64,000 nt of DNA from Dyella subtropica (GTDB lineage Bacteria; Pseudomonadota; Gammaproteobacteria; Xanthomonadales; Rhodanobacteraceae): contig NZ_JAPDPD010000010.1 of the NCBI RefSeq assembly GCF_026283965.1, forward strand, positions 119,668 through 183,667, in the 5' to 3' direction. Each line of letters begins with the position of its first letter. Positions within the stretch are counted from its first letter, which is position 1. The position numbers and the translations under genes are program-made. The notes beneath the pieces are model-generated. The model searched no databases. It saw nothing but the letters and a program-made list of their open reading frames with translations, and was not told where the DNA came from. Below are positions 35,159 to 44,662 of this stretch, piece after piece.

Positions 35159-35272
35159 CGTCATTCCGGCGCAGGCCGGAATCCAGTGGCGTATGCGTTT
35201 GAAGAGGCGGCACCGCTGAGGTGTGCTTCGCACGATTGGCCTAACTGGATTCCGGCTTTCGCCGGAATGACG
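35159..35272. repeat. Inverted repeat of the CATTCCGGC family
   Basis: 29-base arms at 35159-35187 and 35244-35272 are reverse complements at 27 positions, each carrying TCATTCCGGC and GCCGGAAT. Repeats of this sequence type are widespread in proteobacterial intergenic DNA. It fills the 152-bp pyrF-ettA interval and could fold as a long hairpin in RNA running from ettA into pyrF. Confidence 0.85.
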
Positions 35273-35285
35273 TCTCGTGTTGCGA

Positions 35286-36953
35286 TTACGCCAGCTTCTT
35301 GTACTTCACGCGATGCGGCCTGGCGCCTTCATCGCCGAGGCGGCGCTTCTTGTCGGCCTCGTACTCGTTGTAGTTGCCGGGGAAGAACTCCACGTGCGAA
35401 TCGCCTTCGAACGCGATGATGTGCGTGGCGATGCGGTCGAGGAACCAGCGGTCATGCGAGATGACCATCGCGCAGCCGGGGAATTCAAGCATCGCGTCTT
35501 CGAGCGCACGCAGCGTTTCGACGTCCAGATCGTTGGACGGTTCGTCGAGCAGCAGCACGTTGCCACCCTGCATCAGGGTCTTGGCCAGGTGCAGTCGGCC
35601 GCGCTCACCGCCCGACAAGCTGCCGACCATCTTCTGCTGGTCGGTGCCCTTGAAGTTGAAGCGGCCGATATAGGCGCGCGACTGCAGCTCGTACTTGCCG
35701 ATGGTGATGATGTCGGCACCGTCGGAGATTTCCTGCCACACGTTCTTGTTCGGATCGAGGCTGTCGCGCGACTGGTCGACGTAAGCCAGCTGCACGGTGT
35801 GGCCGAGCTTGACCTCGCCTTGGTCGGGCTGTTCCTGGCCGGTGATCAGCTTGAACAGGGTGGACTTGCCGGCGCCGTTCGGGCCGATCACGCCGACGAT
35901 GGCGCCCGGCGGCACTTTGAACGAGACGTCGTCGATCAGCAGGCGATCGCCGAACTGCTTGGACACGTTCTTGAACTCGATCACTTCCTGGCCCAGGCGC
36001 TCGCCCGGCGGAATGTAGAGTTCGTTGGTTTCGTTGCGCTTCTGGTACTCGACCGAGTTCAGTTCCTCGAAGCGGTTGATACGCGCCTTGCCCTTGGACT
36101 GACGGCCCTTGGCGGCCGAACGCACCCACTCAAGCTCTCGTGCGAGGGCTTTCTGACGGCCCTTTTCGGCGGCTTCTTCGCGGGCCAGACGCTCGCTCTT
36201 CTGCTCGAGCCAGTCGGTGTAGTTACCCTTCCACGGAATACCGCGGCCGCGGTCGAGTTCGAGAATCCACTCGGCGGCATGCTCGAGGAAGTAGCGGTCA
36301 TGGGTGACCGCCACCACGGTGCCCGGGTAGTTCTGCAGGAACTGCTCCAGCCAATCCACCGACTCGGCGTCCAAATGGTTGGTCGGCTCGTCGAGCAGCA
36401 GCATATCGGGCTTGGACAGCAGCAGACGGCACAGTGCCACGCGGCGCTTTTCACCACCGGACAGCGGGCCGATCTTGGCGTCCCACGGCGGCAGGCGCAG
36501 CGCGTCGGCGGCCACTTCCAACTGACGCTCCAGCGCATGGGCGTCGTTCACCGCGAGGATGCTTTCCAGCTGCTCCTGTTCTTTCGCCAGCTTGTCGAAG
36601 TCGGCGCCTTCCTCGGCGTAAGCGGCGTAGACCTCTTCCAGACGCTTCTGCGCGTCGAGAATGACGGAAACGCCTTCTTCGACCGCTTCGCGCACAGTCT
36701 TTTCCGGATCCAGCTGCGGCTCCTGCGCCAGGTAGCCGACCTTGATGCCCGGCTGCGGGCGGGCTTCACCCTGAAAATCGGTATCCACGCCGGCCATGAT
36801 CTTCAGCACCGTGGACTTGCCCGCGCCGTTCAAGCCCAGCAGGCCGATCTTGGCGCCGGGGAAAAAGCTGAGCGAGATGTCCTTGATGATCTGGCGCTTC
36901 GGGGGAACGATCTTGCTGACCCCGTTCATGGTGTAAATGTATTGCGAGCTCAT
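35286..36953 (-). CDS. ettA: Energy-dependent translational throttle protein EttA (ABC-F)
   Basis: A 555-residue ABC-F protein with two ATPase domains and no membrane segment. Domain 1 has GLNGAGKST (about 41-49), LSGGEKRRVALCR and LLLDEPTNHLD; the linker is charged (SAAKGRQSKGKARINRFEE); domain 2 has GPNGAGKST, SLSGGERGRLHLAK and LLLDEPSNDLD. The length, the start MSSQYIYTMNGVSK and the C-terminal basic tail VKYKKLA match EttA, which binds the ribosomal E site and gates entry into elongation according to ADP/ATP ratio. Confidence 0.95.
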   Translation of the reverse strand: MSSQYIYTMNGVSKIVPPKRQIIKDISLSFFPGAKIGLLGLNGAGKSTVLKIMAGVDTDFQGEARPQPGIKVGYLAQEPQLDPEKTVREAVEEGVSVILDAQKRLEEVYAAYAEEGADFDKLAKEQEQLESILAVNDAHALERQLEVAADALRLPPWDAKIGPLSGGEKRRVALCRLLLSKPDMLLLDEPTNHLDAESVDWLEQFLQNYPGTVVAVTHDRYFLEHAAEWILELDRGRGIPWKGNYTDWLEQKSERLAREEAAEKGRQKALARELEWVRSAAKGRQSKGKARINRFEELNSVEYQKRNETNELYIPPGERLGQEVIEFKNVSKQFGDRLLIDDVSFKVPPGAIVGVIGPNGAGKSTLFKLITGQEQPDQGEVKLGHTVQLAYVDQSRDSLDPNKNVWQEISDGADIITIGKYELQSRAYIGRFNFKGTDQQKMVGSLSGGERGRLHLAKTLMQGGNVLLLDEPSNDLDVETLRALEDAMLEFPGCAMVISHDRWFLDRIATHIIAFEGDSHVEFFPGNYNEYEADKKRRLGDEGARPHRVKYKKLA

Positions 36954-37183
36954 GGAGTCTCCGGAGGCGTGCGCGCCGCCTGTCCGGAAAGGTGGGCGAT
37001 GCGCTGGGCGTGGGTAACAAACCGCGCATTATAGCGGGTGGCGGGGCATTGCCGGTGACGGTCTGAGGTGATGATTGCCCGCGTTTTCGCGGCAGTTGGC
37101 CGCTGGCCGCCATCTTCCGGCGTCCGTGCGCCATGCCCATCGTCCATCCTGCGTCGTTCTTTGGATGGGCCGGAGGGAGTGTT

Positions 37184-38050
37184 ATGGAACGGCTGGGAGC
37201 GGGAGAGGCGCTGATGCGCGGGATGGCGCGGCTCGACGCCCGGGCCGAGCGATGGGCCTTGCGGGGCGGCGGCTGGGCCGTGGCACTGCACGAGTTCGTC
37301 TGCTTTGGAGTGAAGCAGGCGTCGGCCTGCCTCTTCGGCGGCTGCATGGTGGCCTTGTTGGTGCTGACCTGGGCCTTCTATCCGCAAGGCGCCTGGCTGG
37401 CGCGCTATGACTTCCTCACGCTGGCGGCGTTGGCGATCCAGGGCGCATTGATCCTGCTCGGGCTGGAAAGCCGGGAGGAGGCCTGGGTGATCCTGTTGTT
37501 CCACCTGGTTGGCACCGCGATGGAGGTGTTCAAGACGGCGGTGGGCTCATGGGCGTACCCCGAGGCCTCGCTGCTGCGTATCGGCGGCGTGCCGCTGTTC
37601 ACCGGTTTCATGTACGCCTCGGTTGGCAGCTACATCGCGCGGGCGTGGCGATTGTTCGACTTCCGTTTTGTGCGCCATCCGTCGTTTGGCGCGACGGCAT
37701 GGCTGGCGCTGGCGATCTACCTCAATTTCTTTGCGCACCATTATTTGCCGGATGCCCGGCTGCTGCTGTTTGCGGCGGTGGCGATCCTGTTCGGCCGGAC
37801 CTGGATCTTGTTTCGGGTGCGCGATGCTTATCGGCGGATGCCGCTGTTACTGGGTTTTGTGTTGGTGGCGGGTTTTATCTGGCTGGCGGAGAACGTGGGT
37901 ACGTTCACTGCGGCCTGGCGTTACCCGGCGCAGCGGCATGGGTGGAGCATGGTGCCGCTGGGCAAGCTGGGGGCTTGGTTGCTGTTGATGATCATTAGTT
38001 ATGTGATGGTGTCGGCGGTGGCTGGGAGGCGCTTGGGGAAGGGGCGGTGA
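37184..38050 (+). CDS. DUF817 family membrane protein
   Basis: A 288-residue polytopic protein. ATG 37184 follows a GGAGGGAG ribosome-binding site; the open frame upstream lacks family similarity. DUF817 elements include LHEFVCFGVKQASACLFGG, LFHLVGTAMEVFKTAVGSWA, GGVPLFTGFMYASVGSYIAR and FLAENVGTFT-like FIWLAENVGTF. About eight helices are expected. The biological role is unknown. It is divergent from ettA and followed by more than 400 bp of repeat DNA. Confidence 0.87.
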   Translation: MERLGAGEALMRGMARLDARAERWALRGGGWAVALHEFVCFGVKQASACLFGGCMVALLVLTWAFYPQGAWLARYDFLTLAALAIQGALILLGLESREEAWVILLFHLVGTAMEVFKTAVGSWAYPEASLLRIGGVPLFTGFMYASVGSYIARAWRLFDFRFVRHPSFGATAWLALAIYLNFFAHHYLPDARLLLFAAVAILFGRTWILFRVRDAYRRMPLLLGFVLVAGFIWLAENVGTFTAAWRYPAQRHGWSMVPLGKLGAWLLLMIISYVMVSAVAGRRLGKGR

Positions 38051-38136
38051 TGCCGATGTGGTATCGCTCGGTTGTTGCGTTGTTGCGGCCTGGTTCGCCT
38101 GCGGCGGGCTTCCGTCCTCCTGCCGGAGGCCGGGTC

Positions 38137-38337
38137 ACTTTTCTCTGTTTGGCCAGAGAAAAGTAACCAAAAGAGAGGCCACCCCGGTTCCGCGCCCTCC
38201 GGCTTCGCCTGCGGGTCCGTGAGGGCTGGCCGGGCTTTTCGACACGACGTCCCTGTCGTGTCGAAAAGGCATCGACGTCCTGTCGATGCCCCCTTCGGGG
38301 CCTGATCGTCCAGCCCTCACCGCTGCACAGGGGACCC
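38137..38337. repeat. Compound multi-hairpin intergenic element
   Basis: Hairpin 1: ACTTTTCTCTG (38137-38147) with CAGAGAAAAGT (38154-38164). Hairpin 2: 14-bp perfect arms 38235-38248 and 38255-38268 with loop GTCCCT. Hairpin 3: GGCATCGAC (38268-38276) with GTCGATGCC (38282-38290). Hairpins 2 and 3 sit inside an outer stem GTGAGGGCTGG (38219-38229) with CCAGCCCTCAC (38310-38320), itself enclosed by GGGTCC (38213-38218) and GGACCC (38332-38337). Sequences of this kind are frequently mispredicted as genes in Xanthomonadales. The 439-bp gap 38051-38489 contains this element, a C-rich repeat and no supported gene. Confidence 0.8.
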
Positions 38338-38370
38338 GTCACGGGCTCGCTTTGCATCGCTTTGCTTTTG

Positions 38371-38432
38371 CTCCCTCCCTTGCTTGCGACGCAAAGCTAG
38401 TCCCGTGGGACAGGGGAGGGTTGGGGAGGGGT
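38371..38432. repeat. C-rich intergenic repeat, partial copy
   Basis: It contains CTCCCTCCCTTGCTTGCGAC, then GCAAAGCTAGTCCCGTGGGA and CAGGGGAGGGTTGGGGAGGG, differing by one base in the core from the right half of the copy at 2541-2677. The GGGCTTACCCC outer arms are missing. Confidence 0.8.
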
Positions 38433-38489
38433 GTGGGCGCTCGGTACAACGGCGCTACTTTGCGGCTTGAGGTTTTTGGCCGCAGCGCG

Positions 38490-39485
38490 TTATCGCTCGC
38501 TATCCAGCGATGCCATGCCCTGCGTGCTGTAGCGGTCCCCGGCTGCCGCGCCAGCAGGCACGGCGCGCCCGATCGCGGCGAGGTCGTCGGCACTCAAGAT
38601 GACGTCGAGCGCACCCAGTGCCTCAGTCAAGCGGGAGCGCGTGCGTGCGCCGATCAGCGGTACCACGTCTTCGCCACGCGCCAGCACCCAGGCAATGGCC
38701 AGCTGCGCCACGCTTACGCCACGGGCCTGGGCCAGTTCGCGCAGCAGGTCGACCAGGGCCAGGTTGTGGTTGAGGTTGTCGCCCTGGAAGCGCGGGCTGT
38801 GGGTGCGGAAGTCGCGTGCGTCGGTGCTGCGTTCCTTCGACCAGTGGCCGCTGATCAGGCCGCGCGATAGCACGCCGTAGGCGGTGATGCCGGTACCCAG
38901 TTCGCGGCAGGCGGGCAGGATGGCTTGTTCGACGCCGCGCGAAATCAACGAATATTCGATCTGCAGGTCGACCACCGGCAGCACGCTGGAGGCGCGGCGG
39001 ATGGTGTCGACGCCCATTTCGGACAGGCCCAGGTGCCTCACGTAGCCGTCCTTGACCAGGTCGGCGATGGCGCCCACGGTATCTTCGATCGGCACGTTCG
39101 GGTCTAGCCGGGCAGGGCGGTAGATGTCGACGTAGTCGGTGCGGAGCCGCCGGAGCGAGTAGGCGAGGGCGGTCTTCACCGCCGAGGGGCGCGCGTCGTA
39201 GCCCAGCCATTCGCCACCCGGTCCGCGCTGTGCGCCGAACTTCACGCTGAGCAGGTAGCCGTCGCGCGGCCGGTCGGCCAGGGCCTCGCCGAGCAGCATC
39301 TCGTTGTGGCCCATGCCGTAGAAATCGCCGGTGTCGAGCAGGCTGATGCCCACATCGAGCGCCGCGAGGATGGTGGCGCTGCTCTCGCTTCGCTCGGTAG
39401 CGCCGTACATGTCGGACATGCCCATGCAGCCCAGGCCCAGGGCGGAGACGTGCAGGTTCTGCTTGCCGAGAGAACGCCATTTCAT
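38490..39485 (-). CDS. Aldo/keto reductase lacking the usual catalytic histidine
   Basis: A 331-residue (beta/alpha)8 NADPH-dependent oxidoreductase family member. It shows [13 protein letters not shown], the Asp and Tyr of [14 protein letters not shown] (about 50-58), Lys in LLSVKFGAQ, and a C-terminal coenzyme site [20 protein letters not shown]. At the fourth tetrad position, where relatives read YxHRxDP, this protein reads IYRPARLDP, so the catalytic histidine is an alanine by my reading. Other proteobacterial reductases may share this variant. The substrate is unknown. It is divergent from glyA. Confidence 0.88.
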   Translation of the reverse strand: MKWRSLGKQNLHVSALGLGCMGMSDMYGATERSESSATILAALDVGISLLDTGDFYGMGHNEMLLGEALADRPRDGYLLSVKFGAQRGPGGEWLGYDARPSAVKTALAYSLRRLRTDYVDIYRPARLDPNVPIEDTVGAIADLVKDGYVRHLGLSEMGVDTIRRASSVLPVVDLQIEYSLISRGVEQAILPACRELGTGITAYGVLSRGLISGHWSKERSTDARDFRTHSPRFQGDNLNHNLALVDLLRELAQARGVSVAQLAIAWVLARGEDVVPLIGARTRSRLTEALGALDVILSADDLAAIGRAVPAGAAAGDRYSTQGMASLDSER

Positions 39486-39649
39486 GGACTGGGCTCCGGT
39501 CTAGAGATGCTCATGCTGCCCCCGGGTTTCGCCTTCCGGCAAGCGTTGAGATAGGGCGGATGGCCACCGCTCGCCTGGCGGTGGCCGCTAAGCCCCCCGG
39601 GCGCTACACTTTCCGGCTCTATCCCCGCTCGCCACATGCAGAGGTCAGG

Positions 39650-40903
39650 ATGTTCCCGAAGAACGAGACGATCGCCGGTTACGACGCTGAACTGGCCCAG
39701 GCCATCGCCGACGAAGCCCGTCGCCAGGAAGATCACGTTGAACTGATCGCCTCGGAGAACTACGCCAGCCCGCGTGTGATGGAAGCCCAGGGCAGCGTGC
39801 TGACCAATAAGTACGCCGAAGGTTATCCCGGCAAGCGCTACTACGGTGGTTGCGAGTACGTGGATGTGGCCGAGAAGCTGGCCATCGACCGCCTCAAGCA
39901 GCTGTTCGGCGCTACCTACGCCAACGTGCAGCCGCATTCCGGCTCGCAGGCCAACCAGGCGGTGTATCTGGCCCTGCTGCAGCCGGGCGACACCATCCTC
40001 GGCATGTCGCTGGCGCACGGCGGCCATCTGACCCACGGCGCCAAGGTCAACATCTCCGGCAAGCTGTTCAACGCCGTGCAGTACGGCGTCAACGAGCAGG
40101 GCCTGGTCGATTACGACGAAGTCGAGCGCCTCGCCGTCGAGCACAAGCCGAAGATGATCGTCGCTGGCTTCAGCGCTTATTCGCAGGTGATGGACTGGGC
40201 GCGCTTCCGCGCTATCGCCGACAAGGTGGGTGCTTATCTGTTCGTGGACATGGCTCACGTCGCAGGCTTGATCGCCGCGGGTGTGTACCCGAACCCGGTC
40301 CCGCACGCGCACATCGTTACCTCGACCACGCACAAGACCCTGCGCGGTCCGCGCGGCGGCTTCGTGATCGCCAAGGACGTTGGCGAAGAGATCGAGAAGA
40401 AGCTGCAGTCCATCGTGTTCCCCGGTATCCAGGGTGGCCCGCTGATGCACGTGATCGCCGCCAAGGCGGTGGCGTTCAAGGAAGCGCTGGAGCCGTCGTT
40501 CAAGGACTATCAGGCGCAAGTGGTGAAGAACGCCAAGGCCATGGCCAAGACCTTTATCGAGCGCGGCTACAAGATCGTGTCCGGCGGTACCGAGAATCAC
40601 TTGATGCTGGTCGACATGATCGGCCGCGACGTCACCGGCAAGGACGCGGAAGAGGCGCTGGGCAAGGCCCACATCACCGTCAACAAGAACGCCGTGCCAA
40701 ATGACCCGCGCAAGCCTTTCGTCACCTCCGGCCTGCGTATCGGTACGCCGGCCATCACCACCCGCGGCTACAAGGAAGCGGATGCGATCGAGCTGACCGG
40801 CTGGATCTGCGACGTGCTTGACGCGCCGGCCGACGAGGCGGTGATCGCCACGGTGCGTGAAAAAGTCACGGCGCAGTGCAAGAAGTTCCCGGTTTACGGC
40901 TGA
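39650..40903 (+). CDS. glyA: Serine hydroxymethyltransferase
   Basis: A 417-residue PLP enzyme interconverting serine and glycine with one-carbon transfer to tetrahydrofolate. It begins [19 protein letters not shown] and shows [40 protein letters not shown], the PLP-lysine element [14 protein letters not shown] and [12 protein letters not shown] 39650 follows GAGGTCAGG; the upstream open frame is discarded. It heads the glyA-nrdR-ribD gene order typical of many gammaproteobacteria. Confidence 0.96.
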   Translation: MFPKNETIAGYDAELAQAIADEARRQEDHVELIASENYASPRVMEAQGSVLTNKYAEGYPGKRYYGGCEYVDVAEKLAIDRLKQLFGATYANVQPHSGSQANQAVYLALLQPGDTILGMSLAHGGHLTHGAKVNISGKLFNAVQYGVNEQGLVDYDEVERLAVEHKPKMIVAGFSAYSQVMDWARFRAIADKVGAYLFVDMAHVAGLIAAGVYPNPVPHAHIVTSTTHKTLRGPRGGFVIAKDVGEEIEKKLQSIVFPGIQGGPLMHVIAAKAVAFKEALEPSFKDYQAQVVKNAKAMAKTFIERGYKIVSGGTENHLMLVDMIGRDVTGKDAEEALGKAHITVNKNAVPNDPRKPFVTSGLRIGTPAITTRGYKEADAIELTGWICDVLDAPADEAVIATVREKVTAQCKKFPVYG

Positions 40904-40926
40904 GAGTCAGAAATCAGTGAAGAGGA

Positions 40927-40972
40927 GTGAGAAGTGAGTAAAAGCCCTTTCTCTCGTTGCTCACTTCTCTAC
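40927..40972 (+). terminator. Hairpin between glyA and nrdR
   Basis: GTGAGAAGTGAG (40927-40938) pairs with CTCACTTCTC (40960-40969) and, after one extra base, AC. Both arms are embedded in further AGTGAG/CTCACT repeats. No T-run follows, so it could be an attenuator or an mRNA-stability hairpin rather than a terminator. Confidence 0.5.
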
Positions 40973-40987
40973 ACTCACTCCTGACCT

Positions 40988-41509
40988 ATGCATTGCCCCT
41001 TCTGCCAGCACGAAGACACCCGCGTGATCGATTCGCGGCTTGCTGAGGACGGCGCCACCGTGCGCCGTCGTCGTGAGTGTCCGCAGTGCGGCGAGCGCTT
41101 CAATACCTTCGAGACGGCCGAGCTGAAGTTGCCGGCCATCGTGAAGAGCGGTGAACGGCGCGAGAGCTTTGACGAACGCAAGCTGCGCGTGAGTTTCGAG
41201 CGCGCCTTGCAGAAGCGGCCGGTGGCGAGCGACGCGGTGGATGTGGCCGTGCGCACCATCGTCAACGACCTGCGCAAGAGCGGCGATCGCGAAGTGCCGT
41301 CGCGGGAGGTGGGTGAGCTGGTGATGCGCGAGCTGAAGAAGCTGGATCAGGTGGCTTACGTGCGCTTCGCTTCGGTCTATCGCAAGTTCGAAGACGTGCA
41401 GGCGTTCCGCGAGGAGATCGAGAAACTCGAGCGCGATCTGCCTGGGCTCGAAAACCTGCAGCTCTCGCTGCTGGGCGAGGGCGGCATCAAGCGTAGTAAG
41501 AAGAGCTGA
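40988..41509 (+). CDS. nrdR: Transcriptional repressor NrdR
   Basis: A 173-residue nucleotide-sensing repressor of ribonucleotide reductase genes. The zinc ribbon Cys3-Cys6 and Cys31-Cys34 ([30 protein letters not shown]) is followed by an ATP-cone domain (about 49-139: [30 protein letters not shown]). It acts outside the local cluster, since no nrd reductase gene is in the window. It lies 32 bp before ribD, and the two are probably co-transcribed. Confidence 0.96.
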   Translation: MHCPFCQHEDTRVIDSRLAEDGATVRRRRECPQCGERFNTFETAELKLPAIVKSGERRESFDERKLRVSFERALQKRPVASDAVDVAVRTIVNDLRKSGDREVPSREVGELVMRELKKLDQVAYVRFASVYRKFEDVQAFREEIEKLERDLPGLENLQLSLLGEGGIKRSKKS

Positions 41510-41541
41510 CTCTTCTCCGCCGTCCGCAGCATTCTGCGAGA

Positions 41542-42672
41542 ATGCCTCGCATGTCGCCCATCCCCTTCAGTGCAATCGATCATCAGCATATGGCGCACGC
41601 GCTGCGCCTGGCCGAGCGTGGCCTGTTCACGACCCAACCTAATCCGCGCGTCGGCTGCGTTATCGCACACGGCGACGTGGTGGTGGGCGAAGGCTGGCAT
41701 CAGCGCGCAGGCGAGCCGCATGCCGAAGTGTTCGCGTTGCGTGCGGCTGGCGAGCGCGCCCGTGGCGCGACCGCGTATGTGACGCTGGAACCCTGTGCGC
41801 ATCACGGGCGTACGCCACCCTGTGCGGACGCGTTGGTTGCCGCTGGCGTATCGCGCGTGGTGATCGCTACCGAGGACCCTTTTCCGCAGGTGGCTGGCCG
41901 TGGCATCGGCAAGCTGCGCGGCGCCGGCATCGTCGTCGAGTCCGGGTTGATGCGGGAGGCGGGGCGCGAACTCAATATCGGTTTCTTCAGCCGCATCGAA
42001 CGTGGCCGTCCCTGGGTGCGCGTGAAGCTGGCGATGAGTCTGGATGGACGCACCGCACTGGCGAATGGCGAATCGAAGTGGATCACTGGTGATGCCGCGC
42101 GTGCCGACGTGCAGCGTTGGCGTGCACGCAGCTCCGCGATCCTCACCGGCAGCGGCACCGTGCTGGCGGACAACCCACGCCTTACTGTGCGCCTGCCGGA
42201 AGGCGAAGCGTTCACGGCGCCGCTGCGCGTGGTGCTGGATCGCCGGCTGAGCACGCCAACGGCAAGCCATGTTCTCGACCACGCTGCACCAACGCTCGTG
42301 CTGCATGCGGCTGGCGTTGTCGAGCCGACGCATGTCGCCCACGTCGAGCGTGCGTTGGTAGCTGAGCAGAACGGGCAATTGGATCTGGCGGCGGTGCTTC
42401 GCCTGCTGGCCGAGCGTGGCTGCAACGAGGTACACGTGGAAGCAGGCGCAACGCTTTGCGGCGCCTTGCTGGCCGCGGGTCTGGCGGATGAGTTGCTGAT
42501 CTATATGGCACCTCTGTTGTTGGGCAATCATGGGCGTCCGCTGCTGCAGTTGCCTGCCTTGAGTGACATGGGCGAACGCTGGAATCTCCAGCTACTTGAC
42601 CAGCGTATGCTGGGATCGGATATCAGGCTGAGGCTGCGTCCCGCGCCGACAGCCCGCGACAACATGGTTTAG
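41542..42672 (+). CDS. ribD: Bifunctional riboflavin deaminase/reductase RibD
   Basis: A 376-residue enzyme performing the second and third steps of riboflavin synthesis. The N-terminal deaminase domain has the zinc site HAE (about 60-62) and PCAHHGRTPPC (Cys85 and Cys94). The C-terminal reductase domain has PWVRVKLAMSLDGRTA, SKWITGDAARADVQRWRARS and GSGTVLADNPRL. An ATG three codons in is an alternative start. It lies outside the FMN-riboswitch operon, being 4.1 kb upstream of the riboswitch, so it is probably expressed with nrdR. Confidence 0.94.
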   Translation: MPRMSPIPFSAIDHQHMAHALRLAERGLFTTQPNPRVGCVIAHGDVVVGEGWHQRAGEPHAEVFALRAAGERARGATAYVTLEPCAHHGRTPPCADALVAAGVSRVVIATEDPFPQVAGRGIGKLRGAGIVVESGLMREAGRELNIGFFSRIERGRPWVRVKLAMSLDGRTALANGESKWITGDAARADVQRWRARSSAILTGSGTVLADNPRLTVRLPEGEAFTAPLRVVLDRRLSTPTASHVLDHAAPTLVLHAAGVVEPTHVAHVERALVAEQNGQLDLAAVLRLLAERGCNEVHVEAGATLCGALLAAGLADELLIYMAPLLLGNHGRPLLQLPALSDMGERWNLQLLDQRMLGSDIRLRLRPAPTARDNMV

Positions 42673-42682
42673 AGGTACACAC

Positions 42683-43522
42683 ATGCTTTCCCACACGGAG
42701 CTGGAGCAGTTCCGAACCCAGGGTTACGTAATCCGCCAGGTGCTGGATGCCGGTGAAGTTGCGCGTTACGTAGACGGTGTCGACGCGGCGCGGCGCGAGC
42801 GCGGCGAACGCGGGAAGATGATGAACCTGCAGTTCCTGCAGCCGGGCAAAGATGTCCGTGCGATCCAGGACATCATCTGCCATCCGACCATTTGCGCGAT
42901 CGCCGCCGACCTGCTCGGCGAGGGCATCATCATCGACGGCGCTTCGCTGTTCTGCGCCGACGCCGGTGTCGATTACCGGCAAGGCTGGCACCGCGATCTG
43001 ATGCAGGTGCCGGATGATCAAATCGACCCGCACTGGTTCAGCGACGACTACCACTACAACTACGTGCAGGCGAATATCTCGCTCACGCCCGATCCCTGTT
43101 TGTGGATCGTGCCCGGCAGTCATCGCCGCGCACTCAACGAAGCGGAGCAGCGCATCTTCGGCAACGACCTGCGCATCGCACCGGTGGATGCCGAGCCGTT
43201 GGAGGATGGCCTTCAGCTGGTGCTGCAGCCGGGGCAGGCGGTGTTCTACAACAACTACGCAGTGCATCGTGGTTACGCCGGTGTGCTGGCGGAGCGGCGC
43301 ATCACCATCCATCTCGGTTTTCATTCCAGCCTGCGCGAGCCGACTTGCCATTTCGGCGTGCTCGATCATCGCGAGTACACCGCGGACTATCTGAGCAGCC
43401 TGGCCCCGAACGTGCGCGCCGCCCTGGAAGCGCATATCGCCGAGCGCGAGCGCTATCCGCAGGTCGACCAGTACCATGCCTGGCACCAGCAATTCATCAG
43501 CAAGGAATTCGTCATCAAATGA
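42683..43522 (+). CDS. Phytanoyl-CoA dioxygenase family protein
   Basis: A 279-residue Fe(II)/2-oxoglutarate-dependent oxygenase. The double-stranded beta-helix carries the iron ligands His103 and Asp105 in GWHRDLMQVP and His195 in NNYAVHRGYAG, with Arg in ERRITIHLGFH as likely 2-oxoglutarate anchor. Other features are LLGEGIIIDGASLF and LWIVPGSHRRALNEAE. The substrate is unknown; relatives hydroxylate small metabolites and natural products. It begins 10 bp after ribD and overlaps the following Gfo/Idh/MocA gene as ATGA, so the two enzymes very likely act together. Confidence 0.88.
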   Translation: MLSHTELEQFRTQGYVIRQVLDAGEVARYVDGVDAARRERGERGKMMNLQFLQPGKDVRAIQDIICHPTICAIAADLLGEGIIIDGASLFCADAGVDYRQGWHRDLMQVPDDQIDPHWFSDDYHYNYVQANISLTPDPCLWIVPGSHRRALNEAEQRIFGNDLRIAPVDAEPLEDGLQLVLQPGQAVFYNNYAVHRGYAGVLAERRITIHLGFHSSLREPTCHFGVLDHREYTADYLSSLAPNVRAALEAHIAERERYPQVDQYHAWHQQFISKEFVIK

Positions 43523-44544
43523 GCGGCGAGAGCGTAAAAGTCATTCGCTGGGGCATCATCGGTTGCGGCAACGTTACCGAGGTGAAGAGTGGCCCGGGCT
43601 TTCAGAAGGCGCCGCACTCCGCGCTGGTCGCGGTGATGCGCCGCGATGGCGAGAAGGCGCGTGACTATGCCCAGCGCCATGGCGTACCGAAGTGGTATGA
43701 CGATGCGGCCGCCTTGATCGCCGATCCCGAGGTGGATGCGGTGTACGTCGCGACACCGCCGTCAACGCACAAGCACTACGCATTGATGAGCATCGCCGCG
43801 GGCAAGCCGGTGTATGTGGAAAAGCCGATGGCAATGGATCACGCCGAGTGCGAGGCCATCATTGGCGCCGGGCGCGAGGCAAACGTACCGGTGTTCGTCG
43901 CCTATTACCGCCGCATGCTGCCGCGCTTCCACAAGGTGCGCGAGCTGCTGTTCGAGGCGAAGGCCATTGGTACACCGAGGATCGTCAACACGGTGTTGTA
44001 CGAACCGCACCACCCGCGCTATCACGACAGCAGCAACTTGCCATGGCATGTGCGCCCGGAGATTTCCGGTGGCGGCATCTTCATGGATATCGGCTGCCAC
44101 ACGTTGGATATCCTGGATTGGCTGTTCGGTCCCATCGTCTCCGTGAGCGGTCACGCCAGCAATCAACTCAAGGCCTATCCGCCGGAAGACACCGTCGCCA
44201 TGTCGTTCGCCTTCGGCAACGGCATCCTCGGCACGGGGTTGTGGAATTTCGACAGCTTCAAGCATCACGACTGCATCGAAGTGATCGGCGATCACGGTCG
44301 CATCGCCTTCGCCACCTTTGGTGACGGTCCCATCCGCGTCGAGAACGCGGAGGGTGTGAAGGAGTTCCGTATCGACAATCCGGCACACATCCAGCAGCCG
44401 CTGATCGAAACCATCGTGGCTGAACTCGCCGGGCAGGCCGGGGCCTGCCCATCCAACGCCGAGACCGGCGCGCGCACCAGCTGGGTGATGGATCAGGTGC
44501 TGCGCGATTACCGCCGCATGACCGGCCAGACTAACGGCCGTTGA
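43519..44544 (+). CDS. Gfo/Idh/MocA family oxidoreductase
   Basis: A 341-residue NAD(P)-dependent oxidoreductase. The Rossmann motif IRWGIIGCGNVTEVKSGPGF (about 8-27) is followed by VDAVYVATPPSTHKHYALM, the family EKP motif in KPVYVEKPMAMDH, and the substrate-domain signature GGIFMDIGCHTLDILDWLFG with a catalytic-type histidine. Such enzymes usually oxidise sugar or inositol hydroxyls. Its ATG overlaps the dioxygenase stop. A GC-rich hairpin follows the stop, suggesting the operon ends here. Confidence 0.9.
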   Translation: MSGESVKVIRWGIIGCGNVTEVKSGPGFQKAPHSALVAVMRRDGEKARDYAQRHGVPKWYDDAAALIADPEVDAVYVATPPSTHKHYALMSIAAGKPVYVEKPMAMDHAECEAIIGAGREANVPVFVAYYRRMLPRFHKVRELLFEAKAIGTPRIVNTVLYEPHHPRYHDSSNLPWHVRPEISGGGIFMDIGCHTLDILDWLFGPIVSVSGHASNQLKAYPPEDTVAMSFAFGNGILGTGLWNFDSFKHHDCIEVIGDHGRIAFATFGDGPIRVENAEGVKEFRIDNPAHIQQPLIETIVAELAGQAGACPSNAETGARTSWVMDQVLRDYRRMTGQTNGR

Positions 44545-44552
44545 CGCTTTGC

Positions 44553-44593
44553 ACCCTCTCCCCCCATCCCTATTCAGTTGGGGGGAGAGAGGG
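44553..44593. terminator. GC-rich hairpin after the Gfo/Idh/MocA gene
   Basis: CCCTCTCCCCCC from 44554 pairs with GGGGGGAGAGAGGG ending at 44593 around a loop containing ATTCAGTT. It separates the plus-strand ribD-dioxygenase-oxidoreductase run from the convergent quinone-reductase-like gene and probably acts in both directions, although no T-tract is present. Confidence 0.55.
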
Positions 44594-44662
44594 TTGGGGG
44601 GAGGGGCGGGTGCTCGCGAAAGCCCTGCCGTTGAGGAATGCGAGCGGAACCCGCACCGGCCA

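Noticed and set aside
35277..37034. 585-residue plus-strand frame opposite ettA
   Set aside because: It is a shadow of the two ATPase domains of ettA on the minus strand.
37995..38357. 120-residue minus-strand frame in the compound repeat
   Set aside because: It reads through dispersed hairpins; such ORFs are recurrent false predictions in this bacterial group.
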